This document shows, piece after piece, positions 11,793 to 22,500 of a stretch of 64,000 nucleotides of DNA. This DNA comes from Raphanus sativus (lineage: Eukaryota; Streptophyta; Magnoliopsida; Brassicales; Brassicaceae). The position numbers and the translations under genes are program-made. The first letter of the stretch is position 1; every line of letters begins with the position of its first letter. The notes beneath the pieces are model-generated. The model had not been told where the DNA came from and did not search any database. It was given only the letters and a program-made list of their open reading frames with translations. The DNA lies in contig NC_079516.1 in assembly GCF_000801105.2 (NCBI RefSeq), positions 18,940,998-19,004,997 on the forward strand, given 5' to 3'.

Positions 11793-12048
11793 GAGCATCC
11801 GCATCAAGGGGTTTACGGTGGGGTTCGTGCGATTTTCAAGAAAAAAAAATAATATAATACTGCTATTTTGATGAACTCGTATCACAAAGGTTCGTGGTTA
11901 TGAACCCGTATCACATGTATTGTTCGTGGTTATGAACCCGTAGTATCACATGTATTGTTCGTTGATTTATTTATTTAGAAAAGTAAATAAAAAATTATAA
12001 AACTTACCTTGGGAATCGAAAATGGAGAGTTCACCAATATGGATGCTC
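11793..12048. mobile_element. Tourist-like MITE, 256 bp
   Basis: The termini GAGCATCC and GGATGCTC are inverted repeats. They are flanked by TAA at 11790-11792 and 12049-12051, the 3-bp target preferred by PIF/Harbinger elements. The interior has two or three direct repeats of GGTTATGAACCCGTATCACA. No coding sequence. Confidence 0.75.
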
Positions 12049-12051
12049 TAA

Positions 12052-12860
12052 CATATCCCACTTACATATCCTGTAAACGGCGGTGTTAACTCTGTTAACT
12101 CTGTTAATTCGTTCTTCCTTTTTGGTAACAACCGTGTCATAGGGGTCCAATAGTTCACGCGTAAAATAATAAAATAGTTACTCACAGTCGAGAAGCTGAC
12201 ATCGTTCATCGTCACTCACAACTAGTCCTGCTAAAGCGTAATTTACACAAGCGCGCGCATGTAAATCTAAAAACTGAAAGAACCCAATGTACAATATTCA
12301 CGTGAGGTTTTTGGATGGTTCTGATCCCCCACGGCTGACTCTGTCAGAGCCAATCACAATCGTTGATATCTGCATGGGGATCTTATACGCTCATATTTGG
12401 ACAAACAAAATTTAGATCCTACGGCCTAAATCTACTTGCAGTTGTGTTTATGCCTTCCCCCAGTAAGCTCTCATTTAAAATAGGAAATTTGAAAGTTAGT
12501 TTATGATCTCAAAACTATTTGTACAATGGTTAAACTAACAAAAGAAGACAAAAGTATCCAAAAATGACGGTGGGTGTGACTGATAACTTATAAAGAAAGG
12601 AATGTTAAAAAAAAGTAAAGTTGAGAGGAAAATATAAAATGGGAAACAGAGGAAAAAAAAGAAAATAGTGTTACTCCCATCAAACCTTAAGTAACAATGA
12701 ATGTATATAGGGCTGTTCTTTTTCACTTGTAGTATAACCTGTTCTTTTTTCTCTTGTAACGCTCCTGTTTTATTTTAAAACTTGGAAGCATTTTTAAACT
12801 AGGTCTTCAATTCACTGTAAGAACCTTGCTTCATTTTCTTAAATGATTCGTAGCAAAAAA
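12052..12860. other. No gene recognised
   Basis: Intergenic sequence between the Tourist-like MITE and the copia LTR. The minus ORF at 12535-12726 is low-complexity Phe-rich and is not supported as a gene. Confidence 0.5.
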
Positions 12861-12924
12861 TATACACTTTTGTGTTTTATAGTGTGATTAAGGTTTAATC
12901 TGAACTAGATTTTGACCCGCGCTT

Positions 12925-13264
12925 CGAAAGCGCGGGTATTATTTTTTACTTTTATGAAATATATTATTTGTTTGTAATTATTAAACATATTTATTTTAGT
13001 AAAATTTTCTTTATAATAAATTTGACACACATAGTGTCTCTGGTAAACTATGTGTTTCTCTGATTTTGTTTTATTCACTCTCCAATCAACATATCGAAGC
13101 GCGGATATTATTTTTTACTTTTATGAAATATATTATTTGTTTGTAATTATTGAATGTATTTATCTTAGTAAAATTTTCTTTATAATAAATTTGACATATA
13201 GAGTGTCTCTGGTAAACTATGTATTTATCTCGCTTTATTTTATTCCTTCTCCAATCAACATATT
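12925..13264. repeat. Two 170-bp tandem copies of the Helitron 3' region
   Basis: The copies at about 12925-13094 and 13095-13264 both begin with the hairpin half CGAA(A)GCGCGG, run through TATTATTTTTTACTTTTATG and end with CCAATCAACATAT. They differ by scattered substitutions. The second copy keeps only half of the hairpin. A third, more diverged piece (CAACATATTTGTGTAGTTTG) is in the right arm of the inverted repeat downstream. Confidence 0.8.
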
Positions 13265-13394
13265 TATTTGGCTTGTTGTTAAAATAAATGATTTTAGAAC
13301 GCAACTGTTTACTTTGATATTTTGTTTAAACAATTTGACATATTTCTGTATTAATTGTGTTCAATTAAATATTTACATTGTAATTTAAATTTGT

Positions 13395-13925
13395 ATATTT
13401 GTAACAAAAATAACCATATAACCTGATTCGGTCCAGATCTTTTGAGTATCGTTAGTTACCAGATCTTTTGAATATCGATGTATAAAAATATATTTCACGG
13501 ACCAATTTAACAAAATATTAATTGATTCAGTTGAAATAAATATATTTTAAAAAATTATATGAACTGAAAAAATCACTATAAGAGTACTTACATTTGGATT
13601 CAAATCATTTTTTTAATAACAAACTACACAAATATGTTGATTTGTATTGATTTGTATACGTGTTTCAAAAAAATACAAATCAACATATTTGTGTAGTTTG
13701 TTATTAAAAAAATGATTTGAATCCAAATGTAAGTACTCTTATAGTGATTTTTTCAGTTCATATAATTTTTTAAAATATATTTATTTCAACTGAATCAATT
13801 AATATTTTGTTAAATTGGTCCGTGAAATATATTTTTATACATCGATATTCAAAAGATCTGGTAACTAACGATACTCAAAAGATCTGGACCGAATCAGGTT
13901 ATATGGTTATTTTTGTTACAAATAT
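13395..13925. repeat. 254-bp inverted repeat, no mismatch seen, 23-nt loop
   Basis: The left arm 13395-13648 and right arm 13672-13925 are reverse complements, with no mismatch or gap found on base-by-base reading. The loop is 13649-13671. The right arm has the native orientation of the Helitron 3' sequence (its CAACATATTTGTG matches the orientation at 13256), so the left arm is the inverted copy. The ORF at 13807-14004 is part of this repeat and not a gene. Confidence 0.93.
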
Positions 13926-14894
13926 CCGAACCCGTTTTAGATACATTGGTTATTTAGATATTTTTAGGTTCCTATACATCAGAACCGAATTCATCCAGAT
14001 CTAGAATGATCCAACTCAAAATCCACACATAAGTTTATAATATTCAAGCGGAACTTGGTTACCCAAAAAAAAGGATACCCGAAAAGAACAACATGTACCT
14101 AAATAGACAGATAATGTTCATGTCTAAATGATTATATAAATTAATAAAAAACTGTTTTATGTGTTTTGCTAAATTAAGTGAAATAGAAAGAGTTTTTTTA
14201 TCAAGTAAAATAATTATATGGAGTGGAAAATTAAGTGACAATAAATGTAGGACATTTTAAATATTTTGATTTAAGTTATTATTTTATTCACAAAACATAT
14301 TTTTGAACTATGTTTTTGGGTACGTAATTTTCCACCGATTGTAACTAAAATAAAAATATTTTAGTAAAATAAAATAAACCAAATGTTTAATCATATGTAT
14401 ACCTAATTATTTAGCATTTTTGATTTTATAATTGGCACAAAGTTAATATTGATTAACTAATAAATAAAAATATGCACTATTATTATTATGGTAATATAAT
14501 TAATGATGTAATTTATTATTAAGGTAATATAATTAATTAAATTGTTAAACTAAGTGAAATATGGAAACACAATTAATAGATACTACTATTCAAGTTTCCA
14601 AACACTCTATTTTTTATAGCTATAACCAAACACACCAAATTTTTTTATTAATCTTATCTAAGTATCCAAACGCACCGAATTTGTACTTCACCTTTAATAA
14701 GATAGATGTTTTATATGAGATTAAAGAGATTAGAAGATTAGAGAGAATAAAGAACTAGAGAGAGATTAGAGAGAGACTCAAAACTCTATTATTTATTAGA
14801 ATGAGTTTTCATAAAGATATATCGAAGATACAATTTGAATCCAGATATAGATATGTGTTCACACCTTAAAGTCAACACTTTTCAATATTTAACA

Positions 14895-14905
14895 CTCCCC
14901 CTCAA
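14895..14905 (-). other. Copia polypurine tract
   Basis: On the minus strand this reads TTGAGGGGGAG, directly before the TGTTAAATATTG start of the 3' LTR. This is where plus-strand DNA synthesis primes. Confidence 0.8.
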
Positions 14906-15536
14906 TCTTGACCATGTGGAACAAGTCAAGTTTGGAAACCATGAAGATATCCCTCATTAAAAACCTCACCAAAGAAAACCCAATGGGATAAAACAATGAT
15001 GAGGGAAAAAGAGTGGAGACTCCATGGTTAAGGGGATCAGCTCTTAGGAGTAAGATCAATGAGTCCAAGCCTTGATAGTATGGACTCCATTGTCTTTAAC
15101 CTTGCTGCCTTAGTGAACACATCTGCAAGTTGATCCTAACTCCTTGTATAACATGCACTACAAGAAATTTGAGTATTGGTAGCAGTCCACGGTAGCACGA
15201 ATTCACCAAATGCTACCAAAAATGTCAAAATCGGATCACAACTTTATCGTAGCATTAAATTCGCGCTCAGATAAAATTTCATTAAGCGGGACAACAAAAT
15301 TTGGAAATTTCATTTACGATAATATTTTTGTGCAAAAATTTTAGTTTTGTTCGCCAAACACTTCAAAAAAAAAACTTTATCACCAAAACACTTAGCCAAA
15401 AAAAAAAATTCTTTCTCCTCCCCTCCAAACCAAATGTATCGGTCAAACCCATATCGAAAGTTGATCTCTTTCTGAAAAAAAAAAAGATGAAACCCAAATA
15501 ATCTTATGTTCCTCTGCTCATCTCGCTTTGGTCTTG

Positions 15537-15936
15537 AATCAGTGATGGGAGATAAAGTCGACGACTTTGGTGTTTGCGTCGCCGGAAGCTCTGGAATCCG
15601 GAGATTGGGTTGAATTCGGAGAAGAGTCGGATAAAGATCTATCCAGATTCAATTGACTTCCTCAAATTCTCATTTTCGATCTCTAATCTCGATTGAAGCT
15701 TCACCACCACACTCAGTTTGACACCGTAGCTCGTTACCACCATCACCACCACCACCACCATCTCACGTCAAATTTTAATGTGCTGCTCAGTTCGTCGCGA
15801 ATCTGGCCAATAGTTAACCGACGCAGAATCACTCTCTACCAATTCTTCTCTCGTCAATCGCAGCGAAGAAGAAGAAGAAAAGACCCTAAATCGTATTTAG
15901 GAGCTCCATCAATGGCGTTGATGCTGGCTCGCAGGT
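15537..15936 (+). other. Possible captured 5' exon within CACTA
   Basis: This stretch is less AT-rich than its surroundings, with a leader-like sequence. The ATG context at 15912 (ATGGCGTTGATGCTGGCTCGCAG) runs into a splice-donor-like GTGACT. An acceptor (TTTCTCAG) at 16191-16198 begins the next exon-like block. The source gene is not recognised. The His-rich ORF at 15693-15938 covers it in a different frame and is not supported. Confidence 0.3.
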
Positions 15937-16198
15937 GACTAATTACTCTTTGTGCTCACCATTGCGTATGAATCTCGTTTGCTCCTGTTTTTGGAATCAA
16001 GGATCACTCTCTGTCTCTTCGGGATTGTGTCTGTAATTGTAACTGTCCATTTGATGCTCATTTGACAAGGTTGGTATTCTTTGTATTAGTCATGAAAATG
16101 ACTTTGCTTTTCCGGACACTATTTGAATCCATTTTTTTATTTAAAACTCTGGTGACTGTCAAATGTACTATAGCTACTAACAACACTTATTTCTCAGG

Positions 16199-16612
16199 CT
16201 CTAGAGAGTGTAGATGAAACTCTCGTGTCTCGTGTCTCGACTAGTAGTAAGAGTGTGTGTAGCAGCTTGAGCAATGGAGATAAGCATGTGCCTCGGGGAA
16301 CGGTTGTTGTGTGAGCAAAAGGGCCAAGAGTATGTTTTCAGACCACATTGTGTTTGCGTTTGTAGGATTTTATGTCTGAGGATGTTACCTTTTGTGGTGT
16401 ATTTGATGGTCCTTTTGGTCATCTTGTTGCTTGAGTGAGATATACATTGCCTCTGAAGTTGGAGTCTTTCCTTCATGTCTGAGATACATTGTAACATTAA
16501 CAAGATGCTTGTGTATGGAAATGAAGATGATTTTGGAGACAGCAATGATGATGATGTTGATCGATGGCTTACCCAGACAAGATTTTAAGAGTTGGCAAGA
16601 GTTATGTTGGTA
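16199..16612 (+). pseudogene. PP2C protein phosphatase fragment captured by CACTA
   Basis: At about 16366-16470 one frame reads SEDVTFCGVFDG-PFGHLVA, then, after a stop, VRYTLPLKLESF. This is the PP2C motif II region (FCGVFDGHGPxGHxVAxxVRxxLP), with the HG of the metal-binding DGHG lost. A later piece near 16560-16610 reads GLPRQDFKSWQELC, compatible with the following PP2C segment. The upstream part (16199-16300, ESVDETLVSRVSTSS) follows a splice-acceptor-like CAG and may be the same or another gene. Several stops and frame changes make it non-coding. PP2Cs are Mg/Mn-dependent Ser/Thr phosphatases; this copy lacks most of the domain. Confidence 0.6.
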
Positions 16613-16839
16613 GTATAAGACTTAAGTGTAAGACAGGAAAAGTTTCTACTTAAAATATATGTTTTATAAATTTATTGATAAATTTTTGTAAGGCAACTGT
16701 AAAATGAAGAAGTAAACGAAATGTTAAAACCAAATATTGTTTTTTAAACCAATATTAGAACCGTTTAAAATTTTGTAAGAACATTCAGATTTATTAAAAT
16801 ATTTTTGTTTACATGTATTTTGTAATTTAAAAAAAATAA

Positions 16840-17580
16840 AAAAATAAAACCTTAAACCCTGAACATGTTTCTATAAAAGTTATATACGTAAGTCTAATAA
16901 ATTTATACTATGTAAAATATTATTCAAATAAAAGATTTTTCAAAAAAAAATGTTTAAAATTTAAATTATCATCTATGTTTATAAAATATTAAATTAAAAC
17001 ATAAGATTATAATAAAAAGATATTGAGTTTTATGGAATAGAAAAGTTTTTATTTTGTAATTAAAAAAAAACCCTAAACCCTAAACATGTTTTTAAAATAT
17101 AAACATCAAACTTATAATATAAATTTTAAAATTAAACTCCAAATATATTCTAAAACTCAAACCATATACTCAATTCTAAATCTTAACCCTAAACCCTAAA
17201 CCACATACCTCATACTGACTTATACTAATAGAAAATGTTAACCTTAATAATACCATAAACCCTAAAATTTGAATATGTCATCATAAAATCCAAAGCTAAC
17301 ACAGCAAGTAATATGGTAAAAATAAAATCTAACACTGATAATAAATTTAAAAAAACAAAATATTTTTTTACCTCAAGATCTAAACCCTAAATATGCCATA
17401 AACTTCAACCTCCAAAACATGATAAATTTCAAAATGAACATTTGTAATTTTCAAACTTTTAAATTTTACAACTTTATACTTTATTGTTTAAATATTAATT
17501 GTGAATGGTAACTCCTAAACACCAAGTATGTTTTATACCCTAAATATAATATCCTAAACCCCAAATCTAAACCCTACACA
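16840..17580. repeat. Degenerate CCCTAAA (telomere-like) motifs
   Basis: CCCTAAACCCTAAAC occurs near 17070 and 17185, with single or decayed copies near 16852, 17255, 17380, 17537 and 17565. It is an interstitial, AT-rich, diverged array inside the CACTA element and not a telomere. Confidence 0.6.
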
Positions 17581-17893
17581 CAAAGTCATAAATCTAATCA
17601 TTTCAAATAATATAATTACTAAGATAAAATCTATTCTTTGTAGAGATTATAAATTTCTTAATTTGTTTTTTTTTCAAATATTCATCTTAAGTTTTAACTT
17701 AACCACAATTGTATTTCACAAACCTCAAACCATACACTTTAAAGTTAACCACAACTACAAAACTGATAGTCAATCATTAAAATATTAGCTAATAGATTTT
17801 TAAAATTAACTTTTAAGTTTAATTATAAAATCTAAATTTTATTTTAAACATCTGTTTTAAGAATTATAAACCACGTCATCAAAATATCTAATA

Positions 17894-18151
17894 CTCCCTC
17901 TGTCCCATATTATGTGATGTTTTAGGTTATTGCACATAGATTAAGAAAACACATATTTTTATGTAGTTTATCTTGGTAACATAAAAACACATTAAATAAA
18001 ACTAGTTTAACCAATAATAAAAAAGTACAGTATTTTATAATTGGTCATAAAATTCAAATCATATTAAATTCTACCTAGATTAGTGAAAACATCACATAAA
18101 ATGGGACAAAATAAAAATTCTAAAACACCACTTAAAATGGGACAGAGGGAG
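17894..18151. mobile_element. Stowaway-type MITE, 258 bp
   Basis: The termini CTCCCTCTGTCCCA and TGGGACAGAGGGAG are inverted repeats, with TA at 17892-17893 and 18152-18153. This fits Tc1/mariner Stowaway elements. It is nested within the CACTA element. Confidence 0.88.
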
Positions 18152-18371
18152 TATAAAACAACAAAAGATAAGCAAAAAGAAAAAAAATCTATTGGCTAAC
18201 TGTTTAAAAAAGGAAAACTCTCTAAGCCGTTAGATGCAACTAAATCAATGGTCGAAATGTTTTCTCAACTATCATCACACGGATAACTCTCTAAGCCGTT
18301 AGATGCAATTAAATCAATGGTCGAAATGTTCTCTTTTTTTCTCTCCTTCTCGCCCGTCTTTGTCTCTGTCA

Positions 18372-18375
<4 letters not shown>

Positions 18376-18411
<36 letters not shown>
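18376..18411. repeat. (CT)n microsatellite
   Basis: About 18 uninterrupted CT units, followed by further CT-rich sequence to about 18500. A duplicated block (AACTCTCTAAGCCGTTAGATGC at about 18216 and 18285) lies just upstream. No gene is seen in 18150-19300. Confidence 0.8.
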
Positions 18412-18413
<2 letters not shown>

Positions 18414-19309
18414 ACGTGAATCTCACACATACATGTTTCTCTGTCTCACTCTCCTAATCTCTCTCCCACATACATGTTTCTCGCTCTCTTTCCTAACTCC
18501 AAATCTCGATTAATACCTTGATTTTTTTTTTTGTATTCTTGTTACAGGAAGCTTATTAGCAAGGAGCTTTCTGTTCTGTTCGGATTCAACGATAGAATGT
18601 TGGAACCCCTAATCCCTCTCTGCTTTGGTGTTGTCTCTCTCTGTCTCTCTCTCTCACCATCTCTCGATCACTGAAGCAAGTTTTCTACTTTGGCATCTCT
18701 CAGGTTCTAATCTCAGTGATAACTCTCTTGTTGTTCTTAACACACAGCCTGTTATGTATATCTAGATCTACAAAAGAACCCAACTTTACATGGATTATGT
18801 TTGTATTGATTTTGATTCTGGTTTTGTTTATCAGCTCTTAGTTAAAGAAGGCGGAGGAGGCTGAAGAAGCTTGATGGTGGTGGTTTCGGAGTCAACTGCG
18901 GTGGTCTCGACGTCGACAACGGTGGCTGAGCGCAGTGGAGGAGACTGAAGAAGCTTTACCGTGGTGGTCGTGGCTGGCGGCGAATAGTGGTGTAGAGATA
19001 GGGCTAATTTTTTTAAAGGTTAAACCGGTTTAGTTTTTTAGATTTCTAAACTAGGTTTAGGTGTAAACTTTAGGTTAAGTATGGTTTGGTTTAATGTTTG
19101 TAATTAGTTTTTGGTTTAATGTGTTCTTTAATTATTTGTATACTGATTTTAATCAATAAATAAAATTTAATTTTTATTTACTAACTAACTTGCCATAATA
19201 TTTTGATTATTTTCATTTTTTAATTATTGTAATTAATTAAATTTTAATAAATTGATTTTATTATTTTTAATTATTTTATTTTAATTATAGCACTATACTT
19301 ATGTCATTA

Positions 19310-19546
19310 TAAATTAAGTCATGGCACATGAAAAATGCTATAGAAAATCATATAATAGCAAAATGATGATGCTATTATAAACTTTTAAAATAGCGAAACT
19401 TAAACGCTGTGATATCTCTATTTATTATAGCACACGGAAAACGCTATGATATGGGAGGGGTCTACCATAGCTGCGGCTGTCATAGCGTTAGTGTTTTCGC
19501 TACGAAAACGATACGATAGTGTTTTCACAGCGCTACTAATACCGAT
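19310..19546. repeat. CACTA subterminal repeat region
   Basis: Several short direct and inverted GCTAT/ATAGC units occur (for example AACGCTATGATA, CATAGCGTTAGTG, ACAGCGCTACTAA). Clustering of such motifs next to the terminal repeat is typical of En/Spm-type transposase binding. The left end has a weaker set (GGTAGCA, GTAGCA) at 15178-15265. Confidence 0.55.
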
Positions 19547-22500
19547 ATTTCTTGTAGTGATGGCAGTATCACTCCTAGAATTATCATCTGCCTCACCTTG
19601 TGACAATCAACTTCTATGTGTTTCGTTCTCTCATGGAAGACTGAGTTGGAGGCAATATGAATTGCTGCTTGATTGTCACAGTGCATTGTCATAGGACTGA
19701 TCTGCTCAATTTCCATATGTTTCAAAATGCCCTTGATCCATACCAACTCGTTTGTAAGCTTCAGCATGGCCCTGTACTCAGCCTCAGCGCTTGAACAGGA
19801 GATCACTTTCTGCTTCTTGCTCTTCCAAGTAACCAGTTTCCCTCCAATAAAAGTGCAATACCCTGTGGTAGACCTTCTGTCTACTCTATCTCCTGCCCAA
19901 TCTGCATCACAATACCCAACCACTTCTGTACTGCTATTGCAACCCATCCAAACTCCTTGTCCAGAAGTGCCACTCAAATACCTCAGTATCCTATCAACCA
20001 TCTTCCAGTGATGTACCTTAGGCGCTTGCATGTGCTGACTCACTTGATTCACCGCAAAACATATATCTGGTCTTGTGATGGTTAAGTAGATCAGCTTTCC
20101 AATCATCCTTCTATACAGCTTAGGATCTTCAAACAACTGGTTCTCTTCAACCTCTCCCTCACGCAAGACCTTATATCCCTCCTCAAGAGGTGTCTTAGCT
20201 ATCTTTCCTCCAAGCACATCAGTCTCCTTCAGCATATCCATAGTATACTTCCTTTGAGACATAAATAAGCCCTCTCTGGATCTGCATATCTCAATCCCTA
20301 AGAAATACTTCATCTCTCCCAAGTCTTTGATATCAAATACAGATTTGAGGAACTCTTTAGTGGCTTGTATCCCAGCCTTATCACTTCCTGTGATAATCAG
20401 ATCATCTACATACACCAAGATCACAATGATTCCTGATGGTCCTGTCAATGTGAAGAGAGTGTGATCAAGTTCAGACTTCCTGAATCCTCTACCATTGAGT
20501 GTTATACTCAGTTTCCTGTACCAAGCTCTAGGTGACTGCTTCAGCCCATATATTGCTTTCTTCAATCTCAACACATTCCCTGGCTTCACTAGATGCTCAA
20601 GACCAGGAGGTGGTAGCATGTATACCTCATCTTCCAGCTCACCTTGCAAGAATGCATTCTTCACATCCATTTGCCATAAATCCCATTCAAGATTCACAGC
20701 AAGAGATAGGATTATCCTGATGGTGTGGAGCTTGGCTACTGGTGCAAAGGTGTCAATGTAATCTTCTCCATATGTTTGAGTGAATCCCCTTGTAACCAAC
20801 CTTGTCTTGCGCCTGTCTATCTTCCCATTAGGTAAGTACTTGATGGTGAAGATCCATCTGCTTGACACAGCTCTCTTTCCTTTTGGTAGCTCACTTTCAT
20901 ACCATGTATCATTCCTGATCATGGCATTAGTTTCATCATCTACAGAATCTCTCCATTCTTGTATCTCCATAGCTTCTTCATAGGACCTTGGTACATAGCT
21001 CTCATCCAGACTAATCATAAATGCATAATGCTCTTCAGGAAACTCGGCAAAGGAACACACGGCTTGAGAAAGATGCTCCACAGCTTGGGCATTGTAGTAC
21101 ACTTTCGTGTTTACCCAGGTCGAAGGAGTCCTTATCCTTGTGCTCCTCCTTAACTCCTGAACTGGAACCTCAGCTTGAACATGTTCCTCTAAACTAGGAG
21201 ACTCTTCTTGTTCATCTCCACCACTAGACTGAACCGAATTCTCAGCTCCTTTTGTCACATCTTGATCATGATGACCTGAATCCTCAGCTCCTTGTGTCAC
21301 ATCTTGATCATGATGACCTGAATCCCCTTGGTGCAGCTCTTGCAATCCAGATTCAGTTCTATTCCCCCTCTCATGATCAAGAGGGATTTCTCTGCCAGCT
21401 TCTTCAGCTTGATCAATATGTACTATCCTCCTTGGTACCTGATCTTGAGACATGTTTATCCCAAGCTTCTCCATCAAAATCTTCAGAGTATTTGCCCTTC
21501 CTGGTGAATCTTGAGACTGGTCCCCCAAGTCTTCCCACTTCTCCTTCTCATAATACCCTGTAGACTCTACAAATTTCACTTCTCTTGATACCAGAACTCT
21601 CCTTGTGTCTGGATCATAACACTTGTAACCTTTCTGGGTTATAGAATACCCAATAAACATGGCTTTAGTACTCTTCTCCTCCAGCTTATTTCTCTGCTCT
21701 CCTGGAACCCATACATAGCACACACACCCAAAGACTCTTAGGTGATCAATGCTTGGTTTGTTCTTGTTCAACACTTCAAATGGAGACAGATCATTCAGGA
21801 TTTTTGTTGGTACACGATTGATGAGGTAGCAAGCAGTCTGAATAGCATCACTCCAAAAACGTTTTGGTACTTTAGCATGGAACATCATAGATCTTGCTAC
21901 CTCCATCAAGTGCATATTCTTCCTCTCAGCTACCCCATTCTGTTGTGGTGTGTAAGGACAGCTTGTCTGCTGCACAATCCCATGCTTTGCTAGATGACTC
22001 TTGAAAGCATTGCTTGTGTACTCTCTTCCATTATCAGACCTTAGTACCTTCACAGTAGCATTGTATTGATTAGAGACATATGCTTGGAAGTTTATAAAGG
22101 CATCTAGTACTCTATCCTTCGATGGAAGCAAAGTAACCCATGTATACTTAGACTTCTCATCAATGAATGTCACAAAGTACTTTTGACTATCTCTAGACAT
22201 GCATGGGGCAGTCTACACATCTGAATGCACCAGATCAAAGCAATGCTCATATATAGTCTCAGATGTTGGGAAAACAGTTCTACAATGTTTTCCTAATATG
22301 CATGCTTCACACTCCAAGTGATTGAATGACATAGTAGGGAGAATCAGTTCTATAGCACGAGCATGAGGGTGTCCCAACCTAGCATACCAAGTACTACTAT
22401 CCACTCTACTAGTAGCACTACTTAAGCATATAGAATCAAGAGGTTTAGGAATCTTAGCCATTTGGAGATGATAGAGCTGATTCTTGCTGTCTCCTCTGCC

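Larger units (their letters stand above)
12905..14706 (-). mobile_element. Helitron inserted in the copia 3' LTR, 1802 bp
   Basis: On the minus strand it starts TCTATCTTATTAAAGGTGAA and ends with the hairpin CCCGCGCTTTCGAAGCGCGG plus TCAAAATCTAG. The flanks are A (12904) and T (14707). The sister LTR reads AATCTGAATGTTTTATAT without interruption, so insertion was precisely between A and T, the Helitron rule. No coding capacity. The 3' region carries a 170-bp duplication and a large inverted repeat. Confidence 0.93.
12861..14894 (-). repeat. Copia 3' LTR, split by a Helitron
   Basis: The outer 44 bp (12861-12904) and inner 188 bp (14707-14894) join into a 232-bp LTR that aligns to the one at 23755-23986 across the junction. 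The inner end reads TGTTAAATATTG on the minus strand. The interruption is the Helitron 12905-14706. Confidence 0.92.
15156..19559. mobile_element. Non-autonomous CACTA (En/Spm) element, 4404 bp
   Basis: The terminal inverted repeats are CACTACAAGAAAT and ATTTCTTGTAGTG. The 3-bp duplication ATG (15153-15155 and 19560-19562) is what CACTA elements make. Removing it joins the copia RNase H to its C-terminus. No TNPD/TNPA-like ORF is visible. The interior holds gene fragments (15.5-16.6 kb), CCCTAAA-like repeats, a Stowaway MITE and a CT microsatellite. The last 250 bp are rich in ATAGCG/CGCTAT, as expected of subterminal transposase sites. Confidence 0.92.

Noticed and set aside
13050..13388. 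Forward ORF of 112 codons in the Helitron
   Set aside because: AT-rich, hydrophobic low-complexity translation of the 170-bp duplicated 3' region.
15693..15938. His-rich ORF in the CACTA element
   Set aside because: The histidines come from a CAC/CAT microsatellite; no domain, no similar protein known to me.
17068..17090. True telomere or chromosome end
   Set aside because: Only two or three units, diverged, inside a transposon with sequence continuing on both sides.
22210..22212. Copia TAG as a second readthrough site
   Set aside because: It interrupts the integrase core, is followed by ACT-GCC and not CAR-YYA, and most likely replaces a Trp codon.
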